This document shows, piece after piece, positions 33,255 through 41,372 of a stretch of 64,000 bases of DNA. Every line of letters begins with the position of its first letter. The first letter of the stretch is position 1. The stretch comes from Bacteroides intestinalis DSM 17393 (GTDB taxonomy: Bacteria; Bacteroidota; Bacteroidia; Bacteroidales; Bacteroidaceae): assembly GCF_000172175.1 (NCBI RefSeq), contig NZ_ABJL02000008.1, positions 124,001 to 188,000 on the forward strand. Reading direction: 5' to 3'. The notes under the pieces are model-generated. The model had not been told where the DNA came from. It made no database searches and saw nothing but the letters and a program-made list of their open reading frames with translations. A program made the position numbers and the translations under genes.

Positions 33255-34547
33255 ATGAAAACAAAAATGGATATTCCCGATAAAGAGGGACGAAAACGAC
33301 TTGTAATTGTGGGTGGTGGCTTCGGTGGATTGAAGTTGGCACGAAAATTGAGAAGTGATAAATTCCAGATAGTGTTATTGGACAAGAATAATCATCATAT
33401 TTTCCAACCCCTACTCTATCAGGTAGCAACCGCCGGTATTGAACCGAGTGCAATTTCTTTTCCTTACCGCAAGATATTTAAAAAGAGAAAACATTTCCAT
33501 ATACGTATTTGTGAGGCGCAACGGGTAATTCCCGAAGATAATATTCTGGAGACTTCCATCGGAGCTCTTTCATACGATTATCTGGTTGTCTCTACCGGAT
33601 GCCGTACCAACTATTTTGGTAATGATGGGCTGTCTCAACGAACGATGGCCCTGAAGAACACTGCAGAAGCTCTGTTTAATCGCAACCAGATTCTGGAAAG
33701 CTTTGAAAAAGCACAGAATACCAGCAATCTGGAGACAAGGAAACGGCTCATGACATTTGTCATCGTAGGTGGCGGTGCTACGGGTATAGAACTTTCCGGT
33801 GCATTGGCAGAAATGAAAAAATTTGTGCTTCCGCAAGACTATCCCGATCTTGATATGAACCTGATGCGCATTATTCTTGTGGATGGTGCTCTCCGTCTGC
33901 TCTCCGCTTTCTCTGAAAAATCTTCGGAAGAAGTGGCAAATTACTTATTAAAACGTGACGTAGAGATCATAACCAGTGTGCAAGTTACGAATTATGAGAA
34001 TGGAACGATGACACTGAGTGATAACAGTACTCTGGAAACAATGAACGTCTTTTGGGTTGCAGGTGTACGCGCCAACAGCATAGAGGGACTTGCAGAGGAA
34101 GCCTATGGTCCCGGTAATCGTCTCCTTGTCGATCTTTACAACTGTGTTCAGGGTTATAACAATATTTTTGCCATCGGTGACACTGCACTTATGATTTCCA
34201 AGGAATACCCGAAAGGACATCCACAAGTAGTTCAACCAGCCATTCAGCAAGCCCGTAATCTGATCCAGAATCTGGATAGAAAGGAACGGGGACTTGAAAT
34301 GCAACCTTTTGTTTATCACAACAAAGGCTCCATGGCTACCATAGGACGTAATCACGCAGTGGTGGAACTGAAAAACCTTCGTTTCGGTGGTTTCCCCGCG
34401 TGGGCAGTATGGCTATTCATCCACTTAATGAGTATTGTCGGTGTAAAGAACCGTCTGTTTATCTTTGTAGACTGGATGTGGAGTTACTTTACATACGATC
34501 CTTCTTTGCGGGTAATTATAAAACCTTTGCGCAGAGATAAACCATAA
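33255..34547 (+). CDS. ndh: Type II NADH dehydrogenase (NDH-2)
   Basis: A 430-residue flavoprotein from the ATG at 33255 (MKTKMDIPDKEGRK). It shows two Rossmann motifs: VIVGGGFGGLKLA for FAD and FVIVGGGATGIELSG for NADH. The family blocks NNHHIFQPLLYQVATAG and FAIGDTA are present, as is a C-terminal amphipathic membrane-anchoring region. It passes electrons from NADH to quinone without pumping. An in-frame start at 33150 adds 35 residues unlike the family. Confidence 0.92.
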   Translation: MKTKMDIPDKEGRKRLVIVGGGFGGLKLARKLRSDKFQIVLLDKNNHHIFQPLLYQVATAGIEPSAISFPYRKIFKKRKHFHIRICEAQRVIPEDNILETSIGALSYDYLVVSTGCRTNYFGNDGLSQRTMALKNTAEALFNRNQILESFEKAQNTSNLETRKRLMTFVIVGGGATGIELSGALAEMKKFVLPQDYPDLDMNLMRIILVDGALRLLSAFSEKSSEEVANYLLKRDVEIITSVQVTNYENGTMTLSDNSTLETMNVFWVAGVRANSIEGLAEEAYGPGNRLLVDLYNCVQGYNNIFAIGDTALMISKEYPKGHPQVVQPAIQQARNLIQNLDRKERGLEMQPFVYHNKGSMATIGRNHAVVELKNLRFGGFPAWAVWLFIHLMSIVGVKNRLFIFVDWMWSYFTYDPSLRVIIKPLRRDKP

Positions 34548-34595
34548 TACCTTATTTTTCGTTATATTAAATATAAATGTTTAAAACGAACGACT

Positions 34596-35030
34596 ATGCT
34601 TTACAAATTTTTATTTCCGTCTAAACCGGATGGAGCAGCAACGTCTGCTATATTATTAATAGTGAGAATTATATTTGGTGTGTTATTAATGAATCACGGT
34701 ATCGAAAAGTGGTCTAATTATCAGGAGTTATCTGCTGTATTTCCCGACCCGCTGGGTGTGGGCAGTCCTCTTTCACTGGGATTAGCCATATTCGGTGAAT
34801 TGGCTTGTTCTATGGCATTTATCATTGGTTTCCTTTATCGTCTGGCAATGCTGCCGATGATATTTACAATGGGGATGGCATTCTTTGTCATTCACGGAAA
34901 CGATCCGTTTGCGGTCAAAGAACTAGCTTTCATATATCTGGTGGTATACGTACTGATGTATATTATCGGTCCCGGAAAGTTTGCCGTAGACCACTGGCTG
35001 GGTAAGGCTTTGACTCCCAAAAAGCCTTAA
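34596..35030 (+). CDS. DoxX family membrane protein
   Basis: A 144-residue protein with four hydrophobic segments (LLIVRIIFGVLLMNHGIEKW, LGLAIFGELACSMAFIIGF, MLPMIFTMGMAFFVIHG, LAFIYLVVYVLMYIIG). The DoxX-type GIEKW/FPDPLG region is present. Members associate with quinone or redox enzymes; it follows the NDH-2 gene by 48 bases, in line with this. Confidence 0.88.
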   Translation: MLYKFLFPSKPDGAATSAILLIVRIIFGVLLMNHGIEKWSNYQELSAVFPDPLGVGSPLSLGLAIFGELACSMAFIIGFLYRLAMLPMIFTMGMAFFVIHGNDPFAVKELAFIYLVVYVLMYIIGPGKFAVDHWLGKALTPKKP

Positions 35031-35101
35031 TTTTACCAGGGCTGTTTAACTGAAAATTTGTTTTTGTCTCTTATTTAAGTGTATTTTTCACAAAAAGCAC
35101 T

Positions 35102-35109
35102 TATATTTG
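35102..35109 (+). promoter_or_regulatory. -7 box upstream of the DUF3332 gene
   Basis: TATATTTG, 60 bases before the ATG at 35169. No matching -33 box is seen at the usual distance. Confidence 0.45.
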
Positions 35110-35168
35110 CCCGAAAAAAAGAGCAAAGAGTTAAATCAATAAACTCAGTAAAACAAAAGAAAGTAATT

Positions 35169-35723
35169 ATGAAAAAGAGTAATTTGAATTTGGCTGCAAC
35201 CGTAATGATTTGTGGCGCATTTCTTTTCAGTTCTTGTATTGGTTCTTTCGGCCTGCACAGTAAATTGGTAAATTGGAACCAAAGTATCGGTACAAAGTTT
35301 GTTAATGAGCTTGTTTATCTGGCTTGCAACATTATCCCCGTATATCCTGTTTGCTATCTGGCAGATGCGTTGGTAATCAACTCCATTGAATTCTGGAGCG
35401 GTTCCAATCCGATGGCTAACGTGGGTGATGTGAAGAAAGTGAAAGGTGAAAACGGAAACTATCTCGTAAAAACATTGGAGAACGGTTACTCTATCACAAA
35501 AGAAGGTGAGACCACTGCTATGGAGCTGGTTTACGACAAAGAATTGAACACTTGGAATGTTGTTGCAGAAGGTGTTAGCACTGAATTGTTGCAAATGAAC
35601 GGTGACGGTACTGCACATATGTATCTGCCGAATGGTGAAGCAATGAATGTGACATTGGATGCACAAGGCGTAGCTGCTGCTCGTCAGGCAACGATGATCA
35701 ACACTTATTACGCTGCACGCTAA
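35169..35723 (+). CDS. DUF3332 lipoprotein
   Basis: A 184-residue lipoprotein: lipobox FLFSSC in the first 22 residues. A DUF3332 body follows (GSFGLHSKLVNWNQSIGTKFVNEL split: GSFGLHSKL, NWNQSIGTKF) with a hydrophobic patch (LVYLACNIIPVYPVCYLAD). Start chosen at 35169 because the signal begins there. A rho-independent terminator follows. Function unknown; family members are single-gene units in Bacteroidetes. Confidence 0.87.
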   Translation: MKKSNLNLAATVMICGAFLFSSCIGSFGLHSKLVNWNQSIGTKFVNELVYLACNIIPVYPVCYLADALVINSIEFWSGSNPMANVGDVKKVKGENGNYLVKTLENGYSITKEGETTAMELVYDKELNTWNVVAEGVSTELLQMNGDGTAHMYLPNGEAMNVTLDAQGVAAARQATMINTYYAAR

Positions 35724-35746
35724 TTAAGAAAAGAATTTGAATATGC

Positions 35747-35781
35747 GGGCGGATGAGTAATCATTCGCCCGTTGCTTTTTA
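35747..35781 (+). terminator. Terminator after DUF3332 gene
   Basis: CGGGCG...CGCCCG with inner ATGA/TCAT pairing, followed by TTGCTTTTT. Confidence 0.85.
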
Positions 35782-35795
35782 TACCCTCCGTTTTT

Positions 35796-38099
35796 TTAGA
35801 ATGGATAACCTACTGCAAAGTGGAAAGCAAAGTCACGTCCGAAGTCAGAACGCAGAATGGGATAACGATCCTTTCCCTTTTCAGGGTTAATAGCCTTCAT
35901 ACCACCATCAAAGCGAAGTACAAAGAAATCCAGATCTAGACGTAATCCCACACCGTAAGCTACGGCTATTTGCTTATAAAACTGGTCGAACTTGAATTTA
36001 CCCCCCGGCTGATCCTGATATTCGCGAATCGTCCAGATATTTCCCGCATCTACAAACAAAGCACCTCTGAACTTCCAGAATAAACGTGTGCGGTATTCTA
36101 TACTGGCATCCAACTTGATGTCACCCGACTGGTTCATGAAGTTACCTTTTTCATCGGAGAAAGTACCGGGACCAAGACTACGTACCGACCATCCGCGTAC
36201 ACTGTTTGCTCCACCCGAGAAATAACGTTTCTCGAAAGGAATCATCCGTGCGTTTCCGTAAGGAATGGCAATACCTCCTCCAATATGAAATGCAATGGAG
36301 TTACGGTTATCAATGACGATGTTTTTGGCAAAGTCCAGGTCACCTTTTATATATTGTGCATACGGAATATTCAAGATGGTATATTCGTCCTGATCATTCT
36401 TCTTTAAATTACTCATTTTAGAAAGCACATACAGGAGATTTCCCGCAGACTCAAAGTTGAAACGTATACTATAAGAATTACCAATCACTGCGTTGTTCAT
36501 CAATGCTTGTCCTGCGCTGTTATAGATATAGCTATACCCGGTACGGACAATCAAACGGTCTTTATAGTTATACTCCAGCAGATAGTTCTTCTCATCGTTC
36601 AGGAAATTGTTTTTAAACTCGGGTTCTATCCACGGCATATACAAATAGTTGATGTCCAGTAAGTCTATACGATGCTGCGAACGTTGTCTCTGCAAGCCCC
36701 ATTTATAACTCCATGAACCGGATGCAACGATGCGTGTAAACTCGGGACGCATCTGATAATTATATTGCAGCCCGAATTCCGTGGTTGCCCTTATCCTCCG
36801 CTTGAAGTCATTGGATATGAACGGAAACATGAAACGGGGAAAGTTTATACTGGTTTCCACACCAAGTTCCGTATAGTTGTCATTCTTATACCCTAAACCG
36901 GAAACAGCTTCGTAAGCTCCCCGAAGCTTAACCAAGAAAGTTTCGGAACCTCTGAATACATTGCGATTCTGAAAAGATACAGATGCCGCGGCACCCAAAT
37001 CACCCGCAGAGTTCGTTCCCTCCAGTTCGAAAGATACAGACTGATGTTTGTTCTTCGTCAGCATAACATAGGCATTCAGCTTTGCGCTATCACTTACCTG
37101 TGTTTCGAAGAAACGTACATTGGTATATTTCAATACCGGCAGACGTCCGAAGTTAGAGTAAGTGCGCTGCACATCCTGTTCGTTGTAAAGATCTCCCGGA
37201 GTTATCCGCAAATTATCAGTCAATACTTTAGGACGCAGGTACAATTTATCCTTATAATATATGGGAAACCCTTTATAGTGTATCGAATCATTGATTTCCA
37301 CACTACTGAGAGCTGAAGATTGCAGGACGTCATAGTCCGCAATGAAATTCACTTTATTAATCGTATACTGTGGATGGTCCTGCAATTCAGCACCGGAATG
37401 CTGTCTGTATCGTGCCAGATGCAAGGTCAGATCCACCTGATATGTGCCACGTACCGTATCCGCCGTATAAGAAATATAATCTTTGTTGAATTTATAATAA
37501 CCGTTGCGAAGCAGGTTGCCCGTGATCCGTTGGCGTTCACTGTCCAGTATGTTGGCATTGAAGTACATACCTTCGGATAAATAGGTCGATGCAGAATCTT
37601 TCTGCATATATTCCCAGATTTTTTCATCCTGAACATCATATTTCAGGTTACGGACAATATACGGCTCTCCGGTGTTTACTTTATAAGCCAGTTTTACCTT
37701 TTTCTTCTTGATTTTGGGAACGTACTCTACGGTAGCACCCATATACCCCATATTCTGAACGGCTTTCGTCATTTCCTCCCGTGAACGTTCGGTTTCTTCC
37801 TTACTATAGATAACGGGGGCATCTCCCAGCCTGCGTAAAGCCCGGTTCACCCAGCGGGTAGAATCACGTCCCGACCAGTTGTAGACATACAACTGGGTTT
37901 TAATCAGACTAAACCATTTGGAGTTCGGATTTTGCCGCACATATATGGACAAATTAGAAGGCTTCACATTTTTATTATCAGTATGTATGCGCACTTCATC
38001 CAGCAAGTATGAACCATCCGGCACATATTTGGTGGTCGAGCAGGAAGCTAATGTAAGTATGGCAGCAGTAAGTAGTGCGTAGTGGAAGCCTTTCTTCAT
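35796..38099 (-). CDS. tamL: TamL, BamA-like outer-membrane assembly lipoprotein
   Basis: A 767-residue lipoprotein with lipobox LASCST. POTRA-like repeats (about residues 25-340) and a 16-strand barrel follow, with the VRGWSVRSLGPG loop and a C-terminal strand (FGRDFAFHFAVGYPF). Bacteroidetes carry TamL in place of, or with, TamA; together with TamB it supports envelope biogenesis. The tamB gene is not adjacent here. It is transcribed divergently from the RNA methyltransferase gene. Confidence 0.88.
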   Translation of the reverse strand: MKKGFHYALLTAAILTLASCSTTKYVPDGSYLLDEVRIHTDNKNVKPSNLSIYVRQNPNSKWFSLIKTQLYVYNWSGRDSTRWVNRALRRLGDAPVIYSKEETERSREEMTKAVQNMGYMGATVEYVPKIKKKKVKLAYKVNTGEPYIVRNLKYDVQDEKIWEYMQKDSASTYLSEGMYFNANILDSERQRITGNLLRNGYYKFNKDYISYTADTVRGTYQVDLTLHLARYRQHSGAELQDHPQYTINKVNFIADYDVLQSSALSSVEINDSIHYKGFPIYYKDKLYLRPKVLTDNLRITPGDLYNEQDVQRTYSNFGRLPVLKYTNVRFFETQVSDSAKLNAYVMLTKNKHQSVSFELEGTNSAGDLGAAASVSFQNRNVFRGSETFLVKLRGAYEAVSGLGYKNDNYTELGVETSINFPRFMFPFISNDFKRRIRATTEFGLQYNYQMRPEFTRIVASGSWSYKWGLQRQRSQHRIDLLDINYLYMPWIEPEFKNNFLNDEKNYLLEYNYKDRLIVRTGYSYIYNSAGQALMNNAVIGNSYSIRFNFESAGNLLYVLSKMSNLKKNDQDEYTILNIPYAQYIKGDLDFAKNIVIDNRNSIAFHIGGGIAIPYGNARMIPFEKRYFSGGANSVRGWSVRSLGPGTFSDEKGNFMNQSGDIKLDASIEYRTRLFWKFRGALFVDAGNIWTIREYQDQPGGKFKFDQFYKQIAVAYGVGLRLDLDFFVLRFDGGMKAINPEKGKDRYPILRSDFGRDFAFHFAVGYPF

Positions 38100-38131
38100 A
38101 CCAGAATTAATAAATTGCGCATAATTGACTA

Positions 38132-38139
38132 CAAATATA
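38132..38139 (-). promoter_or_regulatory. -7 box of tamL
   Basis: CAAATATA on the plus strand reads TATATTTG on the minus strand, 32 bases upstream of the tamL ATG. Confidence 0.5.
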
Positions 38140-38191
38140 AATCTATTTTTTCTTTTCCGAAATAAAAAACCGGATGAAGTGTGTTCCGTTT

Positions 38192-38223
38192 TTTGATTAT
38201 ATAGAAATAATCACGTACTTTTG
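38192..38223 (+). promoter_or_regulatory. Promoter of the RNA methyltransferase gene
   Basis: TTTG at 38192-38195 and TACTTTTG at 38216-38223, exactly 20 bases apart; the ATG is 21 bases downstream. Confidence 0.75.
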
Positions 38224-38244
38224 CCAAACGATAACATTTAAGCT

Positions 38245-39006
38245 ATGGCACTGAGCAAAAACCGCATCAAATATATCCACTCGTTGGAGCTGAAGAAGAA
38301 TCGTAAAACAGAAAAAGTCTTTCTGGCAGAGGGTCCTAAACTGGTAGGAGATTTGTTAGGACATTTTCCCTGCCGCTTTCTGGCAGCGACGCCCGAATGG
38401 TTATCGCAACATCCCAAGCTTCCGGTAGAAGATGTTTCGGAAGTGTCTGATGAAGACCTTTCCCGTGCCAGCTTATTGAAAACTCCCCAACAGGTACTTG
38501 CCATATTCGAGCAGCCGGAATATGAAACGGATGCTTCCGTCATCAGCCACTCGCTTTGCTTGGCGTTGGACGATGTGCAAGATCCGGGAAATCTGGGTAC
38601 TATCATTCGTCTGGCAGACTGGTTTGGAATAGAGCATATCTTCTGTTCCCCGAACACCGTAGATGTATATAATCCAAAGACGGTTCAAGCCACCATGGGA
38701 GGCATTGCCCGTGTGAAACTGCACTATACTCCCCTGCCCGACCTCATTCAAAGCCTGAAGGATATACCAGTTTACGGCACTTTCCTCGATGGAGAAAATA
38801 TGTACACACAGAAATTATCATCCAACGGATTGATTGTGATGGGTAATGAAGGCAAAGGAATCGGGAAAGAAGTGGAGCAACTCATTAACCGCAAACTTTA
38901 TATTCCCAATTATCCCGCAGAGAGGGAAACGTCCGAGTCACTGAATGTGGCAATTGCTACCGCAGTAGTCTGTGCCGAGTTCCGTCGACAGGCAGCATCG
39001 TTGTAA
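38245..39006 (+). CDS. SpoU/TrmH-family RNA 2'-O-methyltransferase
   Basis: A 253-residue enzyme with an N-terminal substrate-binding part and a SPOUT knot domain. It shows all three SpoU motifs: LDDVQDPGNLGTIIRLADWF, LIVMGNEGKGIGKEV and ETSESLNVAIATAVVCAEF (each shown in part). It methylates a ribose in rRNA or tRNA; the target is not evident. It overlaps the convergent gene at 38957 by 50 bases. Confidence 0.93.
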   Translation: MALSKNRIKYIHSLELKKNRKTEKVFLAEGPKLVGDLLGHFPCRFLAATPEWLSQHPKLPVEDVSEVSDEDLSRASLLKTPQQVLAIFEQPEYETDASVISHSLCLALDDVQDPGNLGTIIRLADWFGIEHIFCSPNTVDVYNPKTVQATMGGIARVKLHYTPLPDLIQSLKDIPVYGTFLDGENMYTQKLSSNGLIVMGNEGKGIGKEVEQLINRKLYIPNYPAERETSESLNVAIATAVVCAEFRRQAASL

Positions 39007-39304
39007 AATCGAAAGGATAAAGTAGATAAGCATTTATTCCGGAAGGAAACGTTTCTTGGCAGAAAATTTCCGGAAGTTCCTGTAATACTTCATTTACTTT
39101 CTGAAATATACCGGAGTACCCTTCGGAAATATCTTCTTCATTATTCAATAAAGCAATGACTCCGGGAAACCATTCCACTCCTTCAATCTCCTCTGTCAAG
39201 GAAAAGGCGGACACAACTTGTCCTTCTTCCACCCCTACCACATATTGTTTGAGATAACCATGTCCGGGCAGAAAAATAAAGTGTGAAGCAAATCGTTTGA
39301 TCAT
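38957..39304 (-). CDS. Conserved hypothetical 115-aa protein
   Basis: A soluble 115-residue protein (MIKRFASHFIFLPGHGYLKQ to GTRHRLLR) whose family I do not recognise. It follows the DUF4296 gene with a 1-base TGATG overlap, so it is probably co-translated. Its 3' end overlaps the RNA methyltransferase gene by 50 bases. It may be a small accessory of the lspA/DUF4296 group. Confidence 0.75.
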   Translation of the reverse strand: MIKRFASHFIFLPGHGYLKQYVVGVEEGQVVSAFSLTEEIEGVEWFPGVIALLNNEEDISEGYSGIFQKVNEVLQELPEIFCQETFPSGINAYLLYPFDFTTMLPVDGTRHRLLR

Positions 39305-40290
39305 CAGGGGTTATCTTTACGGAATTGAACGTGCTCTGGATTATCCAACTTCTTCAGTGTAGGTTCCGAAGATGGACGAGGACGGGCAGCATCACGTCTG
39401 CGCGGATTATCATTTATCTTCTCTTCCACAGGTTTCAGTTCCTCTTTCTTGAGTTCCTGAGGTTCTATTTTCTCTGTCTTAACAGAATCTTTCTGAATAG
39501 AATCATTCTTAGCAAACGACAGTGTATCCGTAGCATGATAACGCATCAGTGAAATGCGGTCGGTCAGCAATGTATGGGTAGCCTGTGCTGCAGGATAATA
39601 GATATACCCACGTATTTCCCGGATTTCTCCCAACGTATCGGCAAAGAGGGAAACCGTTTCCATACCCGATTTGTATACTTTCTGAATATCACTGATTATG
39701 CTGTCTTTATAAACAATCTGCATAGCCATGACGGGAGCATATAAGGAATCTGGCGCACCGTTGTGGAAGCGAAAACGAACGTTCCACCGCAAAGTATCGC
39801 GGTCTTTAAAGTTGGTATCTGAGGGTAATACGAAAGTAATCTTGTTGTCCATCGGCATACCTGTCAGCTGATAGATACGTTGCCATGCCCATACATCAAT
39901 GCTGTCCCCCGGAAGACTTTCCTTCGGTTTATTGTCACGTATGGCAATTAAATGATTGACAACATCCCGCTCCGCTTTCAGCCTTGCATTTACTTTCTCA
40001 TAAATCTTGGTGAGTACTTCCGGATTACGCGTGAACCAAACCATTGAAGAGTCAAATTCGGCTTGCGTAATACCATGTTTTTTAAACACCGATTCAATGT
40101 ACAACACCCTTTTATAGCCATCGGTATAAGGGACTTCTTCCCCCATAGCCTTTGCTATATGGTAGTCATAAAGCACATTTTCCATCTTAGCATCCGATAT
40201 AACCACCTTCGGTCTTTTCACCTGACAGGCTGTCAAACAAAATGCTAACAGGAATATGCTAAACCATTGAATTCGATGCAGACCTTTCAT
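39304..40290 (-). CDS. DUF4296 lipoprotein
   Basis: A 328-residue lipoprotein (lipobox CLTACQ) whose N-terminal half matches DUF4296 (MENVLYDYHIAKAMGEE to VNARLKAE). A variable middle and a charged, Pro-rich tail follow (PQELKKEELKPVEEK, NPRRRDAARP). It overlaps lspA by 4 bases, a Bacteroidetes-typical arrangement in which the lipoprotein sits beside the lipoprotein signal peptidase. Function unknown. Confidence 0.87.
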   Translation of the reverse strand: MKGLHRIQWFSIFLLAFCLTACQVKRPKVVISDAKMENVLYDYHIAKAMGEEVPYTDGYKRVLYIESVFKKHGITQAEFDSSMVWFTRNPEVLTKIYEKVNARLKAERDVVNHLIAIRDNKPKESLPGDSIDVWAWQRIYQLTGMPMDNKITFVLPSDTNFKDRDTLRWNVRFRFHNGAPDSLYAPVMAMQIVYKDSIISDIQKVYKSGMETVSLFADTLGEIREIRGYIYYPAAQATHTLLTDRISLMRYHATDTLSFAKNDSIQKDSVKTEKIEPQELKKEELKPVEEKINDNPRRRDAARPRPSSEPTLKKLDNPEHVQFRKDNP

Positions 40291-40961
40291 GATTTCTTTA
40301 TTGCATGATAAGAGTCATTCAAATATTTGCTGTAAAATAATAACAGGGCAATGATACCACAACTGATAGCGGCATCGGCAAGGTTGAATATCGGGCTGAA
40401 GAATATGAAATGATCCCCACCTACAAACGGCATCCATTGAGGCCAGTTCGTATCAATGATAGGGAAATAGAACATATCCACCACCTTTCCGTAGAACAAA
40501 GGAGCATATCCTCCGCCTTCCGGCAGGAATGAAGCTATCTGCGAATGTGTACTCTCATTGAACAACACACCATAGAACACACTATCGATGATGTTACCCA
40601 ACGCTCCTGTAAGAATAAGAGATACGCATACGATATAACCTGTCTTCAAGCCCTGCTTGATTATTCTCGTTAAATACCACCCTATCGCTCCTACTGCAAC
40701 AATACGGAACAAGGTAAGGAATAACTTACCGAAAATCTCCATACCGAACGCCATACCGTTATTCTCGGTAAAGTAAATATAAAACCATGTAGGCGGTTCT
40801 GCATCTACCATGCCCAGCTTCTCATAAAGCCATTTTATGGCGTTTTCGCTCTGATGCCAATACATGTGAGTCTTGACATAGATCTTGATTATCTGGTCAG
40901 CAATTAATACCGAGAAAATAACGAGCAGCGCAATGCGACCTTTCGTGAGGTATTTGTTCAT
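40287..40961 (-). CDS. lspA: Lipoprotein signal peptidase (signal peptidase II)
   Basis: A 224-residue inner-membrane aspartic protease with four hydrophobic segments. It has the family motifs ADQIIKIYVK, the first catalytic Asp region GALGNIIDSVFYG (Asp in NIID) and the second in FNLADAAISCG. It cleaves prolipoproteins after lipid attachment. Longer than the Proteobacterial enzyme, as usual in Bacteroidetes. Encoded 2 bases after the DksA-like gene. Confidence 0.93.
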   Translation of the reverse strand: MNKYLTKGRIALLVIFSVLIADQIIKIYVKTHMYWHQSENAIKWLYEKLGMVDAEPPTWFYIYFTENNGMAFGMEIFGKLFLTLFRIVAVGAIGWYLTRIIKQGLKTGYIVCVSLILTGALGNIIDSVFYGVLFNESTHSQIASFLPEGGGYAPLFYGKVVDMFYFPIIDTNWPQWMPFVGGDHFIFFSPIFNLADAAISCGIIALLLFYSKYLNDSYHAIKKS

Positions 40962-40963
40962 CC

Positions 40964-41344
40964 TTACTTCTTACTGTTATTTTTGGCCTCAATGCTCAGT
41001 GTAGCATGAGGCACAGCACGTAAACGTTCGGCAGGAATCAACTTACCTGTTTCACGGCAAATACCATACGTTTTGTTCTCGATGCGTACCAATGCGGCCT
41101 GCAAACCCTGGATAAACTTCAACTGACGTTGAGCCAGGCGTGTCGTTTCTTCTTTGGATAAGGTGTTGGCACCTTCTTCCAAAACTTTGTACGTAGGAGA
41201 CGTATCGTCAGTATCATTACCATCGGCTCCGGTTAAACTGGCTTTCAGCAATTCATAATCGCGTTGTGCCAATTCTAACTTCTCATTAATAATGGCGCGG
41301 AATTCTTCCAATTCAGCATCCGAGTATCTTGTTTTTTCTGCCAT
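40964..41344 (-). CDS. TraR/DksA family protein without zinc cysteines
   Basis: A 126-residue protein with the coiled-coil N-terminal half (YSDAELEEFRAIINEKLELA) and a DksA C-terminal signature (YGICRETGKLIPAERLRAVPHATL). Only one Cys remains, so the classical four-Cys zinc site is missing. DksA-type proteins bind RNA polymerase. It lies between ileS and lspA, a group conserved in Bacteroidetes. Confidence 0.87.
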   Translation of the reverse strand: MAEKTRYSDAELEEFRAIINEKLELAQRDYELLKASLTGADGNDTDDTSPTYKVLEEGANTLSKEETTRLAQRQLKFIQGLQAALVRIENKTYGICRETGKLIPAERLRAVPHATLSIEAKNNSKK

Positions 41345-41372
41345 AACTTTACGTGTTAAATCGTTAGTATTA

